Shown piece after piece: positions 18,040-28,034 of a stretch of DNA of 64,000 bases. The notes beneath the pieces are model-generated. The model did not search any database. It saw only the letters and a list, made by a program, of their open reading frames with translations, and was not told the origin of the DNA. The stretch comes from Bradyrhizobiaceae bacterium (lineage in GTDB: Bacteria > Pseudomonadota > Alphaproteobacteria > Rhizobiales > Xanthobacteraceae). Numbering within the stretch: the stretch's first letter is position 1; the number at the start of each line of letters is the position of its first letter. A program made the translations under genes and the position numbers. Location: assembly GCA_020853885.1 (NCBI GenBank), contig JADYXZ010000019.1, forward strand, positions 744,001 to 808,000. Reading direction: 5' to 3'.

Positions 18040-18057
18040 TCGGGTAGAAGGAACGCC

Positions 18058-18540
18058 ATGGCGAAATCGCTTACCCACATCGGCGAAAGCGGCGAGGCGC
18101 GCATGGTCGACGTCTCGGAAAAGGCCGCGACCGAGCGCCAGGCCGTCGCCGAAGGCAAGGTGGTGATGAGCCGGGAGACGCTCGATCTCGTGCTGTCGGG
18201 CGATACGAAGAAGGGCGATGTCTTCGCCGTCGCGCGCATCGCCGGCATCATGGCGGCGAAGCGGACTTCCGAGCTGATCCCCCTTTGTCATCCCCTGCCG
18301 ATAACCAAGACGGAAGTGCAGATCGGTGTCGATTCCGACCTGCCTGGCCTCCTCGTCCGCGCGGTGGTGAAGGTCACCGGACAGACCGGCGTGGAGATGG
18401 AAGCGCTCACCGCCGTTTCCGTTGCATGCCTGACCATCTACGACATGGTGAAGGCGGTCGAGCGCGGCATGCGCATCGAAGGCATCCGTTTGCTGGAAAA
18501 ATCCGGCGGCCGCTCCGGCCATTGGCGCGCCGACCAGTGA
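18058..18540 (+). CDS. moaC: cyclic pyranopterin monophosphate synthase MoaC
   Basis: Second step of molybdenum cofactor synthesis: converts the MoaA product to cyclic pyranopterin monophosphate. The 160-residue protein shows [18 protein letters not shown], the LCHPLPITK substrate loop and [20 protein letters not shown] with the catalytic lysine region after it. Preceded by a GAAGGA ribosome binding site. Followed 29 bases later by moeA. Confidence 0.97.
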   Translation: MAKSLTHIGESGEARMVDVSEKAATERQAVAEGKVVMSRETLDLVLSGDTKKGDVFAVARIAGIMAAKRTSELIPLCHPLPITKTEVQIGVDSDLPGLLVRAVVKVTGQTGVEMEALTAVSVACLTIYDMVKAVERGMRIEGIRLLEKSGGRSGHWRADQ

Positions 18541-18569
18541 TCGAGATTTCCTTCCCGGACTGATGGCCG

Positions 18570-19778
18570 ATGGCTGAGCAGCTTCTTCCGGTTGCCGACG
18601 CCCTCGCCCGCGTCCTCGATGGCGCGCAACTGCTCGGCGTGGAAGAGGTCGCCGTCGGCGAAGCGCACGGCCGCGTACTCGCCTCCCCGCTCACGGCGCT
18701 GCGCACCCAGCCGCCAGCCGACGTTTCCTCCATGGACGGCTACGCGGCGCGTGCCGCCGATCTCGCCAGCGAAGCGACGCTGAAGGTCGTCGGCGAGTCC
18801 GCCGCCGGCCGGCCGTTCTCCGGAACGATCAAGCCTGGCGAAGCCGTGCGCATCTTCACCGGCGCCATCATTCCCGACGGCGCCGATACCGTCGTGATGC
18901 AGGAAGAGGCGAAGGCCGCCGCCGGCCAGGTGACGCTCCCCGCAACGCGCGCCGGCCGTTATGTGCGCAAACGCGGTCTCGACTTCGCCGAAGGCCAGAC
19001 GTTGCTGCCCGCCGGCCGCCGTCTCACGGCGCGCGATGCGGGCCTCGCCGCCGCCACCGACCATGCGCGTGTCTCCGTCGCCCGGCGTCCGCGCGTCGCC
19101 ATCATCGCGACCGGCGACGAGCTGGTGGCGCCCGGCACCGGCGGCGACCCGAACCGCATCGTCGCCTCGAATCCGATCGCACTCGCAGCGCTCCTCCGCC
19201 AGGAGGGCGCGTTCGTCTCCGATCTGGGCATCCTGCCCGACAAGCTCGATGCGATTTCCGCCGCGATCCGCCTCGCCCGCCACAATGTCGATGTCCTCAT
19301 CACGCTCGGCGGCGCTTCGGTCGGCGACCACGACCTGATCGCACCCGCGCTCAAGGCCGAAGGCATCGACCTCGCCTTTCATCGTGTGGCGATCCGGCCC
19401 GGCCGCCCGCTTCTTCTCGGCGTCGCCGGCCCGCTGCGGATCCTGGGCCTGCCGGGCAATCCGGTCTCTTCTTATGTGTGCGCGCTGCTTTTCATCGTGC
19501 CGCTGCTCCGCAGGCTGCAGGGCCGCACCGACTTTGCGATCCCGCTCGAGCCGGCCGTGCTCGGCCGCGATCTGCCGGAGAACGACCAGCGGCAGGATTA
19601 TCTCCGCGCCCGCATCGAGCGCGGCCCGGACGGCCGGCTGGTCGCCACCGCCCACGACCGGCAGGACAGCTCGATGGTCGCCCTTCTCGTCGGCTCCGAC
19701 GGCCTCCTCGTCCGCCCTCCGCACGCGCCCGCCGCCAGGGCCGGTGAGCCCTGCGAGGTGCTGCTTTTCAAAGATTAA
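18570..19778 (+). CDS. moeA: molybdopterin molybdenumtransferase MoeA
   Basis: Inserts molybdate into adenylylated molybdopterin. The 402-residue protein has the four-domain MoeA layout: SSMDGYAARA near residue 52 (hinge and substrate region), FTGAIIPDGADTVVMQEE, the MoaB/Mog-like domain with ATGDEL and GGASVGDHD, and a C-terminal beta-barrel. It pairs with moaC; no moaA or mobA is in the window. Confidence 0.95.
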   Translation: MAEQLLPVADALARVLDGAQLLGVEEVAVGEAHGRVLASPLTALRTQPPADVSSMDGYAARAADLASEATLKVVGESAAGRPFSGTIKPGEAVRIFTGAIIPDGADTVVMQEEAKAAAGQVTLPATRAGRYVRKRGLDFAEGQTLLPAGRRLTARDAGLAAATDHARVSVARRPRVAIIATGDELVAPGTGGDPNRIVASNPIALAALLRQEGAFVSDLGILPDKLDAISAAIRLARHNVDVLITLGGASVGDHDLIAPALKAEGIDLAFHRVAIRPGRPLLLGVAGPLRILGLPGNPVSSYVCALLFIVPLLRRLQGRTDFAIPLEPAVLGRDLPENDQRQDYLRARIERGPDGRLVATAHDRQDSSMVALLVGSDGLLVRPPHAPAARAGEPCEVLLFKD

Positions 19779-19902
19779 GCCGCAGCGCCTTCAGGAATCC
19801 CGTCATGCCCGCGCTTATCAACGCGGCCGGCAGCAAAATTGGCTCCTTTTAACCTCCGGGTAGGCCGAATCGCGCTTTGGCTGGGCCCCATTAGGGCTTG
19901 CG

Positions 19903-19917
19903 GAACACAACCAGAAC
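19903..19917. promoter_or_regulatory. LexA (SOS) operator upstream of lexA
   Basis: GAAC-ACAACCA-GAAC, which on the other strand reads GTTC-N7-GTTC, the direct-repeat LexA box of alphaproteobacteria. It lies 64 bases before the lexA start, where autoregulation is expected. Confidence 0.85.
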
Positions 19918-19981
19918 AGCTACAAGTGTTCATGGTCTGTTTCGATTCTCACGCCGAATTGCACAGGGGCAGGTTCCGCCG

Positions 19982-20683
19982 ATGCTGACTCGCAAACAAT
20001 ACGAGCTTCTCCGCTTCATCCACGAGCGGCTGAAGGAGTCGGGCGTGCCGCCCTCCTTCGAGGAGATGAAGGAGGCGCTCGACCTCCGCTCCAAGTCCGG
20101 CATCCACCGGCTGATCACCGCGCTCGAGGAGCGCGGCTTCATCCGCCGGCTGCCGAACCGCGCCCGTGCGCTCGAGGTCATCCGCCTGCCCGACGCTGCG
20201 GCTCCGGGCCTCGGCAACAGCCGCCGCGGCTTCTCGCCGAACGTGATCGAAGGCAGCCTCGGCCGCGTCCGCGCGCCGGTCACCGAGGATGATGCCACCC
20301 GCCCGATCGCGGTGCCGGTCATGGGCCGCATCGCCGCGGGTACGCCGATTTCCGCGATCCAGAACCGCAGCCATACGATCCATGTGCCGCCGGAGATGCT
20401 CACCACCGGCGAGCACTTCGCCCTCGAAGTACGGGGCGACTCCATGATCGAGGCCGGTATCTTCGAAGGCGATCTCGCGCTCATCAGGAAGAGCGACACC
20501 GCCGACACCGGCGACATCGTCGTCGCCCTCGTCGACGACGAGGAAGCCACCCTCAAGCGCCTGCGCAAGAAGGGCATGTCGGTCGCGCTCGAAGCGGCAA
20601 ACCCCGCTTACGAGACGCGCATCTTCGGCCCCGACCGCGTGCGCATCCAGGGCAAGCTCGTCGGCATCTTCCGCCGCTACTGA
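19982..20683 (+). CDS. lexA: SOS repressor LexA
   Basis: Represses DNA-damage genes and self-cleaves when RecA is active. The 233-residue protein has an N-terminal winged helix-turn-helix ([26 protein letters not shown]). The cleavage site Ala119-Gly120 (RIAAGTP) and the Ser154/Lys192 dyad ([15 protein letters not shown]) lie in the peptidase domain. The linker (residues 70-105) is longer than in E. coli, as in other alphaproteobacteria. The ATG at 19982 gives the typical [10 protein letters not shown] start. It abuts the convergent comEC with no gap. Confidence 0.97.
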   Translation: MLTRKQYELLRFIHERLKESGVPPSFEEMKEALDLRSKSGIHRLITALEERGFIRRLPNRARALEVIRLPDAAAPGLGNSRRGFSPNVIEGSLGRVRAPVTEDDATRPIAVPVMGRIAAGTPISAIQNRSHTIHVPPEMLTTGEHFALEVRGDSMIEAGIFEGDLALIRKSDTADTGDIVVALVDDEEATLKRLRKKGMSVALEAANPAYETRIFGPDRVRIQGKLVGIFRRY

Positions 20684-23005
20684 TCACTCGTCGCCCGCGT
20701 CCGTGGCGTCGGGCGGATCGTCCGGATTTTCCGTCGTGGCGTTTGCGTTGCGGTCGGGCGCCGCAGCCGGCGTGCGCCTGCCTTCCAGCCGCGACAGGGC
20801 CTGTGCATCGGCCGGACGCCTGCGCGCGTACCACGGCCGGTCCGCATAAGGCTCCCGCGCTGCTTCCGCGATCCATTTCCCGTCCACGCGCCGGAGCGAG
20901 ACGGCGCCCGTGCTCGCAAGCATGCCGCGGTCGACCACCGGCGCAACGCAACTCTCCGGCGCAGAGAGACCCGTGACAACGAGCGCCGCATCGCGGCAGT
21001 TGCCATCGAACGCCTCGGGCTTCCGCACCACCGCCACGAGCGCGCCATCCCGGAGCCGCGCCGTGCACGCCGAAGCATCGCAGGCAAAGCCGCGCGCGAG
21101 CTCCGCACCCGCCTTGCGGCCGTCCGCATCGGCGGCAAGCCAGTTCTCCGCCGCAAGCCGCGCCCGCCGCGCATCGAGGATTGAGATCCGCCCTTCCCCA
21201 TCGGCGATCCGCGCCGCAACCGCCTTTGCGTCTGTTTCCACGATCACGTCCGGCCGCGGCGCCGTGACGGCGAGCAGAAACGCCATCGCCATCAGCGGCA
21301 CGCCCGCGAGACGGATGCGCGTCGCCGGCAGCATGAACAGCAGGAAGCCGAACGTCCCGAGCAAGAGCGCTCCCGCCCCGAACGCCGCGAACCGTCCGTC
21401 CGCGCCGGGAAGCGCTGCGACCCAGTGGGCGATCCTGAGCATCCCCTCGATCCCGGCACCCATGATCTTCCAGCCGAAGGCGTCGTAGCCAAACGGCAGG
21501 AGCAGCATGGAGAAAAGCCCCATCGGCATGATGACGAAGGAGGTGAGCGGCATGGCGAGGAGGTTCGCCAGCACGCTGTAGGGCGCGACGCGCTGGAAAT
21601 GAAACGCCACGTAGGCCGCGGTCGCGAGCCCGGCGAACAGCGACACCGCGGCGCCGAACAGGAGCCAGCGCAGCACGCGCTCCGAAACATGTGCGAAGAC
21701 GCCGCTCCCCGGCACCGGCGGAACGGCCAGATGCGACACATAGCGCTCGTAGAGCGCGACGAGCGCGAGCGTCGCCGCGAACGACATCTGGAAGCTCGGA
21801 TTGAGGAGCGCTTCGGGTTGCAGGAGCAGCACGCCGATCGCAGCGGCCGAGAGCGTCCGCACCGTGATCGCCGGCCGGTCGATGAGCACGCCGCCCAGCA
21901 CGATCGCGATCATGATATAGGAGCGTTGCGTCGCCACCTCCGCGCCGGAAAGCACGAGATAGAATCCACAGCCCGCGAGCGCCGCCACCGCGGCCCATTT
22001 CTTGATCGGCCGCCGCAGGGCGAGCGGCGGCACGAGGGCGAGCCCGCCGCGGATCAGCGCGAACAGGGCGCCGGCGACCAGCGCCATGTGCAGGCCGGAG
22101 ATCGACAGCACGTGATAGAGGCCGGAGACGCGCATGGCCTCGTTGGTTTCCACCGAGATCGCATCGCGCATGCCGGTGACGAGTGCGGCGGCAATCGCCC
22201 CCGGCTCGCCCGGCACAAGGCTGCGGATGCGGTCCGTGAGCGCGCGACGCAGATCGTCGATGGCCGCGCTGGCACGAATGCTGAGCGGCACCGGCGCGGC
22301 TGCCGGCGCGGCCTTGGCGCGCCCGAGCGCGAAGCCCGAGGCGCCGAGCCCCTGGAAATACGCGCCGCGCGCATAGTCGTAGCCGCCCGGCCGCACCGGG
22401 CCGAGCAGCGGCGACAGGCGCGCGAGCGTCTCGATGTGTTCGCCGACCTTGGGCGCGGTGCCGCGCCGGTACGCGATCCGCACCCGCTCGGGAATCCCCG
22501 CCGCGTTCCTGCCCTTGGCGCCGGTGACGCGCAGCACGATGCGCTCGCTCCGCTCCGTCGCGTCGCGCTCCTCGACGAAGCCCGTGAGCGCCACCGTGCC
22601 CGTGGGCCGCGTCAGCACCGAATGCTCGACAAGCGCGCTGCGCAAAGAACCGGCCGTAAAGCCCGCCGCGACCGCAGTCAGCGCCAGCGACAGCGAGAAG
22701 GCGAACGGCCGCGCGCGGGAGGCCCAGGTAACGGCCGCGAGGAGCGCAAGCAGAATGAAAGGCGCGAAAAGCGACGGTTCGGACGGCGCGGCGAAGTAGA
22801 GCAGCACGCCCGTGCCGAACGAAACCGCGAGCCACGGCGCAAGCCGGCCCGCGTCCGCCTCTGCCCGCAGCGATCCTGCAATCCACTCGCCGGCGGCCGC
22901 AACGAGATCGCCCGCGCGCCCGGCCCAATCGGCCGCCGCGCGCCGTCCCCCGAGCACTGCCGCGCGCCGCCCTGCGCGCGGACCCTGCCCGCCCCGTTCC
23001 GACAT
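20684..23005 (-). CDS. comEC: ComEC/Rec2-family membrane protein
   Basis: A 773-residue polytopic protein of the DNA-uptake channel family. An N-terminal membrane segment and DUF4131-like OB region (about 60-230) precede the competence domain (HVLSISGLHMALVAG at about 300, RSYIMIAIVLGG, NPSFQMSFAATLALVALYE). The C-terminal part (from about 560) lacks the HxHxDH motif of the metallo-beta-lactamase domain seen in Bacillus ComEC, and ends in an Asp/Pro-rich tail. This reduced form seems common in the order, so whether it imports DNA here is unclear. Convergent with lexA. Confidence 0.88.
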   Translation of the reverse strand: MSERGGQGPRAGRRAAVLGGRRAAADWAGRAGDLVAAAGEWIAGSLRAEADAGRLAPWLAVSFGTGVLLYFAAPSEPSLFAPFILLALLAAVTWASRARPFAFSLSLALTAVAAGFTAGSLRSALVEHSVLTRPTGTVALTGFVEERDATERSERIVLRVTGAKGRNAAGIPERVRIAYRRGTAPKVGEHIETLARLSPLLGPVRPGGYDYARGAYFQGLGASGFALGRAKAAPAAAPVPLSIRASAAIDDLRRALTDRIRSLVPGEPGAIAAALVTGMRDAISVETNEAMRVSGLYHVLSISGLHMALVAGALFALIRGGLALVPPLALRRPIKKWAAVAALAGCGFYLVLSGAEVATQRSYIMIAIVLGGVLIDRPAITVRTLSAAAIGVLLLQPEALLNPSFQMSFAATLALVALYERYVSHLAVPPVPGSGVFAHVSERVLRWLLFGAAVSLFAGLATAAYVAFHFQRVAPYSVLANLLAMPLTSFVIMPMGLFSMLLLPFGYDAFGWKIMGAGIEGMLRIAHWVAALPGADGRFAAFGAGALLLGTFGFLLFMLPATRIRLAGVPLMAMAFLLAVTAPRPDVIVETDAKAVAARIADGEGRISILDARRARLAAENWLAADADGRKAGAELARGFACDASACTARLRDGALVAVVRKPEAFDGNCRDAALVVTGLSAPESCVAPVVDRGMLASTGAVSLRRVDGKWIAEAAREPYADRPWYARRRPADAQALSRLEGRRTPAAAPDRNANATTENPDDPPDATDAGDE

Positions 23006-23072
23006 GAGAGCGCCCCGCCCTGCCGTCCGGGGCTCATGCTACACGCTGCGGTCGTGAGAGCCAGTCGGCCGG

Positions 23073-24761
23073 TCAGGCCGCCGATCCCGCCGAGACCTTC
23101 GCCCACGTATCCCGCAGCCCGACCGTCTGGTTGAAGACGAGCTGACCCGGCTTCGAGTCCGTGTCGACGCAGAAATAGCCCTGCCGCTCGAACTGCACCG
23201 CCTCGCCCGCCTTCACCGCCGCCAGCGCCGGCTCCAGCTTGCAGTCCTTCAGCACCTCGAGAGAATCCGGGTTGAGGTCGGCTGCGAAGTTCGCCGCATC
23301 CGGCTCCGGATTCTTGAAGAGCTGATTGTACAGCCGCACTTCCGCGTTCACCGCATCCGCCGCCGAAACCCAGTGGATCGTGCCCTTGACCTTACGGCCG
23401 TCCGGCGGCGTGTTGCCGCCGCGCGTCGCCGGATCGTAGGTGCAGCGCAACTCCGTCACCTCGCCGGCCGCGTTCTTCACCACTCCCTTGCAGGTGACGA
23501 AATAGGCGTAGCGCAGCCGCACCTCCGCGCCCAACGACAGGCGGAAGAATTTCTTCGGCGGGTTCTCCATGAAGTCTTCCCGCTCGATGTAAAGCTCGCG
23601 CGAGAATTTCAGCTTGCGCAATCCAGCCGACGGATCGTCGGGATGGTTGGCGGCCTCCAGCTCGTCGATCTTTTCCCCCGGCCAGTTCTCGATCACCACC
23701 TTGAGCGGCCGCAGCACCGCCAGGCGCCGCGGCGCCGTCGCATTCAGCGCCTCGCGCACCGAAAATTCGAACAGCCCGTAATCGACGGTGCTGTTCGCCT
23801 TGGCGACGCCCACGCGCTTGACGAAATCGCGGATCGCCGCCGGCGGCACGCCGCGCCGCCGCAGGCCGGCGATCGTCGGCATGCGCGGGTCGTCCCAGCC
23901 GCTCACGTGCCCGTCGCGCACGAGCAGCGTCAGCACTCGCTTCGACAGCAACGTATAGGTGAGATTCAGCCGCGCGAACTCGTACTGCCGCGGCCGCGAC
24001 GGCACCGGCAGATGCTCGATCAGCCAGTCATAGAGCGGCCGGTGATCCTCGAACTCAAGCGTGCAAAGCGAATGCGTGATGTTCTCGATCGCGTCGCTCT
24101 GCCCGTGCGCGTAGTCATAGCTTGGATAGATGTGCCACGTGGTGCCCGTGCGCGGATGGCTCGCGTTCAGAATGCGGTAGAGCACGGGGTCGCGCAGATT
24201 GATGTTGCCCGACGCCATGTCGATTTTCGCCCGCAACACGCGGGCGCCGTTCGGGAACTCGCCCGCGCGCATGCGCCGGAAGAGATCGAGGTTTTCTTCG
24301 ACCGGGCGGTCGCGCCACGGTGAATTCCTGCCCGGCTCGGTCAGCGTGCCGCGGCTCGCCCGCATCTCCTCCTGCGACTGGTCGTCCACATAGGCGAGCC
24401 CCTTCCGGATCAGGTGCTCGGCCCACTCGTAAAGCTGCTCGAAATAATCCGACGCGTGGTAGAGGTGCTTGCCCCAATCGAAGCCGAGCCAGCGCACGTC
24501 GCGCTCGATCGCGTCGATATATTCCTGTTCTTCCTTCGCCGGGTTGGTGTCGTCGAAGCGCAGGTGGCAGCGCCCGCCGTACTCCTCGGCCACGCCGAAG
24601 TTCAGGCAGATCGACTTCGCGTGCCCGATGTGCAGGTAGCCGTTCGGCTCCGGCGGGAACCGCGTGACCACGGTCTTGTGCCGGCCGGCCGCGAGATCCT
24701 CCGCGATGATGTCGCGGATGAAGTCGCGCCCCACTGCCTCGCTCTTCTCGGCCGCTGTCAT
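23073..24761 (-). CDS. glnS: glutaminyl-tRNA synthetase
   Basis: Charges tRNA-Gln directly. The 562-residue protein has the class I HIGH signature ([22 protein letters not shown]) and a KMSKS-like LLSKR. Other blocks ([41 protein letters not shown]) separate GlnRS from GluRS. The ATG at 24759-24761 is chosen over an upstream start because it has a GAGGAA ribosome binding site at good spacing. Divergent from gltX across a repeat-filled gap. Confidence 0.94.
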   Translation of the reverse strand: MTAAEKSEAVGRDFIRDIIAEDLAAGRHKTVVTRFPPEPNGYLHIGHAKSICLNFGVAEEYGGRCHLRFDDTNPAKEEQEYIDAIERDVRWLGFDWGKHLYHASDYFEQLYEWAEHLIRKGLAYVDDQSQEEMRASRGTLTEPGRNSPWRDRPVEENLDLFRRMRAGEFPNGARVLRAKIDMASGNINLRDPVLYRILNASHPRTGTTWHIYPSYDYAHGQSDAIENITHSLCTLEFEDHRPLYDWLIEHLPVPSRPRQYEFARLNLTYTLLSKRVLTLLVRDGHVSGWDDPRMPTIAGLRRRGVPPAAIRDFVKRVGVAKANSTVDYGLFEFSVREALNATAPRRLAVLRPLKVVIENWPGEKIDELEAANHPDDPSAGLRKLKFSRELYIEREDFMENPPKKFFRLSLGAEVRLRYAYFVTCKGVVKNAAGEVTELRCTYDPATRGGNTPPDGRKVKGTIHWVSAADAVNAEVRLYNQLFKNPEPDAANFAADLNPDSLEVLKDCKLEPALAAVKAGEAVQFERQGYFCVDTDSKPGQLVFNQTVGLRDTWAKVSAGSAA

Positions 24762-24889
24762 GATTCGCTGTTCCTCGCCGCCCGCGGGCGGCATCCGCAT
24801 TGGAGCGCGCTATGTGCCAAATAAGCGCCCGGAGGCCAAGCCTTCGCTGCCATAGGCTCTTATGTTAGACCCACCGCGCCGCTGATTGG

Positions 24890-24940
24890 TCGCCTCATCC
24901 TGAGGAGGCCGCGCAGCGGCCGTCTCGAAGGATGAGGCGA
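24890..24940. repeat. palindromic intergenic repeat, copy A
   Basis: Outer arms TCGCCTCATCCT and AGGATGAGGCGA, with the signature CTGAGGAG on the left and CGTCTCGAAGGATGAGG on the right, around an inner hairpin GGCCGC-GCA-GCGGCC. Three relatives lie at 24951-25024, 29229-29281 and 29291-29345. This resembles dispersed palindromic elements of the Bradyrhizobium/Rhodopseudomonas group. Confidence 0.8.
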
Positions 24941-24950
24941 CTAGTCATAT

Positions 24951-25024
24951 GTCCTCATCCTTCGAGACGCCCCCACGCGAGTCGGCTCTAGCCGACTCGC
25001 GTGGGGGCTCCTCAGGATGAGGAC
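24951..25024. repeat. palindromic intergenic repeat, copy B (abuts gltX start)
   Basis: Same element as copy A in inverse orientation (CATCCTTCGAGACG first, CTCCTCAGGATGAGG last). The inner part is a perfect 17-bp hairpin (24970-24986 with 24991-25007, loop TCTA). It ends 2 bases before the gltX ATG at 25027, and its terminal GATGAGGAC supplies the only Shine-Dalgarno-like sequence there. Confidence 0.8.
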
Positions 25025-25026
25025 GA

Positions 25027-26457
25027 ATGACCGAGCCCGTCGTCACCCGCTTTGCGCCGTCGCCCACCGGCTTTCTGCATATCGGTGGCGCCCGCACCGC
25101 CCTGTTCAACTGGCTCTATGCCCGCGGCCGCGGCGGCAAGATGCTGCTGCGGATCGAGGACACCGACCGCGAGCGGTCGACCGACGCCGCCATCGCCGCG
25201 ATCATCGACGGCCTCACCTGGCTCGGCCTGCATTGGGACGGCGAGGTCATCTACCAGCACAAGCGCGCCGACCGCCACCGCGAGGCCGCCGAGCAGATGC
25301 TGGCGCAGGGCCGCGCCTATCGCTGCTACGCGAGCCAGCAGGAGCTCGAGGAGATGCGCGAGAAGGCGCGCCGCGAAGGCCGCACGCGCCTCTATGACGG
25401 CCGCTGGCGCGACCGCGATCCCGCCGAAGCCCCGCCCGGCGTGAAGCCGGTGATCCGCCTGAAGGCGCCGCTCGAAGGCGAGACCGTCATTGAGGATAAG
25501 GTGCAGGGCCGCGTGGTCTGGCAGAATTCCGACCTCGACGACCTCGTGCTGCTCCGTTCCGACGGCTCGCCGACCTACATGCTCTCGGTCGTCGTCGACG
25601 ACCACGACGCCGGCATCACCCACATTATCCGCGGCGACGATCACCTGACCAACGCTGCGCGCCAGAAGCAGATCTACGAGGCGCTCGGCTGGTCGGTGCC
25701 GGCAATGGCGCACATTCCGCTCATTCATGGGCCGGACGGCGCCAAGCTATCCAAGCGCCACGGCGCGCTCGGCGTCGATGCCTATCGCGCGATGGGCTAC
25801 CTGCCCGCCGCTCTTCGCAACTACCTCGTCCGCCTCGGCTGGAGCCACGGCGACCAGGAGGTATTTTCGACCGAAGAGATGATCCGGCTCTTCGATCTCG
25901 ACCGCATCGGCCGCTCGCCGTCCCGTTTCGATTTCGCCAAGCTGGAAAACCTCAACGGACACTATCTCCGCGCGATGCCCGATGCCGAGGTCGTCGCCGG
26001 GCTGGAAGCATTCGCTCCCGAGCTGCCCGATGGGGCGTTCGTCGGCACCCGCCTGGCGGAGCGCCGTGCCCAGGTCCTGGCCGCCATGCCCAGCCTGAAG
26101 GAGCGAGCGAAGACGCTGATCGACCTCGCCGAAGGCGCACGCTTCATCCTGGTCGATCGTCCGCTCGAGCTCGACGACAAGGCGCGGGCCCTCCTCACGC
26201 CCGACGCCCGGAAGACTTTGCAGGCGGCGATCCCGGTGCTCCGGAATTGCGACTGGCAGGCCGAGCAGCTCGATGCCGCGGTCCGCAGCTTGGCCGAGCG
26301 CACCGGCCTGAAGCTCTCGGCGGTCGCACAGCCCCTGCGTGCCGCCCTCACCGGGCGGACGACCTCGCCCGGCATCTTCGAGGTGATGCTCGTGCTGGGG
26401 AAAGAGGAGACGCTTGGCCGCATCGCCGACCAGGCCGGCGCAACTGCCGATGCGTAA
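25027..26457 (+). CDS. gltX: glutamyl-tRNA synthetase
   Basis: Charges tRNA-Glu; the product also feeds haem synthesis through glutamyl-tRNA reductase in organisms with the C5 route, but alphaproteobacteria usually use ALA synthase instead. The 476-residue class I enzyme has [22 protein letters not shown] (HIGH motif) and [10 protein letters not shown] (KMSKS motif) plus the [11 protein letters not shown] block. The start at 25027 directly follows palindromic repeat copy B. gltA follows 161 bases later. Confidence 0.96.
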   Translation: MTEPVVTRFAPSPTGFLHIGGARTALFNWLYARGRGGKMLLRIEDTDRERSTDAAIAAIIDGLTWLGLHWDGEVIYQHKRADRHREAAEQMLAQGRAYRCYASQQELEEMREKARREGRTRLYDGRWRDRDPAEAPPGVKPVIRLKAPLEGETVIEDKVQGRVVWQNSDLDDLVLLRSDGSPTYMLSVVVDDHDAGITHIIRGDDHLTNAARQKQIYEALGWSVPAMAHIPLIHGPDGAKLSKRHGALGVDAYRAMGYLPAALRNYLVRLGWSHGDQEVFSTEEMIRLFDLDRIGRSPSRFDFAKLENLNGHYLRAMPDAEVVAGLEAFAPELPDGAFVGTRLAERRAQVLAAMPSLKERAKTLIDLAEGARFILVDRPLELDDKARALLTPDARKTLQAAIPVLRNCDWQAEQLDAAVRSLAERTGLKLSAVAQPLRAALTGRTTSPGIFEVMLVLGKEETLGRIADQAGATADA

Positions 26458-26618
26458 TCCCCATGCTACCTATTGTCGGATAGGCCGGGATATTGCCTAC
26501 GACCTAAACTTGCCCGTTCGCTCGGGAAGGACTACGTAGTTTCCGCGGCGCTGCACAAATTCAGCGCGGGAGTCCGCCTGCAGCCGACCGTTCCCAACAG
26601 AATTGAGGGAGACCCCGG

Positions 26619-27926
26619 ATGGACGCAAAAAACCAAACGGCTAAGTCCGCCAAGCTCGCCGTTGAAAATGAGCAGTGGGAACTGGCTGTCCGTCCCGGCA
26701 CCATCGGTCCGTCCGTGATCGATATTTCCAGGCTTTATGGCGATACCGGGATGTTCACCTACGACCCCGGCTTTACCTCCACCGCGAGTTGCGAAAGCAA
26801 GATCACCTACATCGACGGCGACGAGGGCATCCTCCTCTATCGCGGCTATCCGATCGAACAACTCGCCGAGCACGGCGATTTCCTCGAGACCTGTTACCTC
26901 CTGCTCTACGGCGAACTACCCACCGCCGCACAGAAAGCCGACTTCGACCATCGCGTGACGCGCCACACGATGGTGCACGAGCAGATGCTGCGCTTCTTCC
27001 AGGGCTTCCGCCGCGACGCGCATCCGATGGCTGTGCTCGTCGGCTGCGTCGGCGCGCTCTCCGCCTTCTACCACGACTCCATCGACATCTCCGATCCGCA
27101 TCAGCGGCTGGTCGCGTCCATCCGCATGATCGCCAAGATGCCGACGCTGGCGGCGATGGCTTACAAATATTCCATCGGCCAGCCGTTCATTTATCCCAAG
27201 AACGAGCTCGACTACGCAGCGAACTTCCTGCGCATGTGCTTCGCGGTGCCGACCGAGGAATACAAGGTCAATCCGGTGGTCGCCCGCGCCATGGACCGCA
27301 TCTTCATCCTGCACGCAGACCACGAGCAGAACGCATCGACTTCCACCGTGCGCCTCGCCGGGTCTTCCGGCGCCAATCCGTTCGCCTGCATCGCCGCCGG
27401 CATCGCCTGCCTCTGGGGTCCCGCGCACGGCGGCGCCAATGAGGCGGCGCTGAAGATGCTCAGCGAGATCGGCACGCCCGACCGCATTCCCGAATTCGTC
27501 AAGCGCGCCAAGGACAAGAACGATCCGTTCCGTCTCATGGGCTTCGGCCACCGCGTGTACAAGAACTACGATCCGCGCGCGAAGATCATGCAGAAGACCT
27601 GCCACGAGGTCCTCTCCGAGCTTGGCATCAAGGACGATCCCCTGCTCGACGTCGCGATGGAGCTCGAGCGCGTGGCGCTGCAGGACGACTATTTCGTCGA
27701 GAAGAAGCTCTATCCGAACATCGACTTCTATTCCGGCATCACGCTAAAGGCGATGGGTTTCCCGACCAGCATGTTCACCGTGCTGTTCGCGCTCGCCCGT
27801 ACCGTCGGCTGGATCGCGCAATGGAAGGAAATGATCGAGGACCCGCACCAGAAGATCGGCCGCCCGCGCCAGCTCTACACCGGCGCTACCCGGCGGGACT
27901 ACGTCGCGATCTCGCGGCGGAAATAA
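26619..27926 (+). CDS. gltA: citrate synthase (hexameric type II)
   Basis: Condenses oxaloacetate with acetyl-CoA, entry to the TCA cycle. At 435 residues it has the length of Gram-negative type II enzymes. Catalytic residues are His270 ([10 protein letters not shown]), His311 ([14 protein letters not shown]) and Asp369 (IDFYSG). The ATG at 26619 has an upstream GAGGGAGA. The 161-base gap before it probably holds its promoter. Followed by a large inverted repeat. Confidence 0.97.
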   Translation: MDAKNQTAKSAKLAVENEQWELAVRPGTIGPSVIDISRLYGDTGMFTYDPGFTSTASCESKITYIDGDEGILLYRGYPIEQLAEHGDFLETCYLLLYGELPTAAQKADFDHRVTRHTMVHEQMLRFFQGFRRDAHPMAVLVGCVGALSAFYHDSIDISDPHQRLVASIRMIAKMPTLAAMAYKYSIGQPFIYPKNELDYAANFLRMCFAVPTEEYKVNPVVARAMDRIFILHADHEQNASTSTVRLAGSSGANPFACIAAGIACLWGPAHGGANEAALKMLSEIGTPDRIPEFVKRAKDKNDPFRLMGFGHRVYKNYDPRAKIMQKTCHEVLSELGIKDDPLLDVAMELERVALQDDYFVEKKLYPNIDFYSGITLKAMGFPTSMFTVLFALARTVGWIAQWKEMIEDPHQKIGRPRQLYTGATRRDYVAISRRK

Positions 27927-27943
27927 CTGATCGCAAATGTGCT

Positions 27944-28032
27944 CCGCTCGTCCCCGCGAAAGCGGGGACCCAGAGCGATCAGCACGGCCTTGGTTTGCCG
28001 CTCTGGATGCCCGCTTTCGCGGGCATGAGCGG
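27944..28032. repeat. long inverted repeat between convergent gltA and lpxB
   Basis: Arms CCGCTCGTCCCCGCGAAAGC... (27944 on) and ...GCTTTCGCGGGCATGAGCGG (to 28032), each with its own internal hairpin (CCCGC-GAAA-GCGGG type), and CAGAGCG/CGCTCTG pairing inside. This two-armed palindrome is a widespread alphaproteobacterial intergenic element. It could end both converging transcripts, but there is no T-run. Confidence 0.75.
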
Positions 28033-28034
28033 AA

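Noticed and set aside
24762-25026. CRISPR-like or IS-end interpretation of the glnS-gltX repeats
   Set aside because: Only two palindromic copies in opposite orientation, no regular spacers, no transposase and no target-site duplication.
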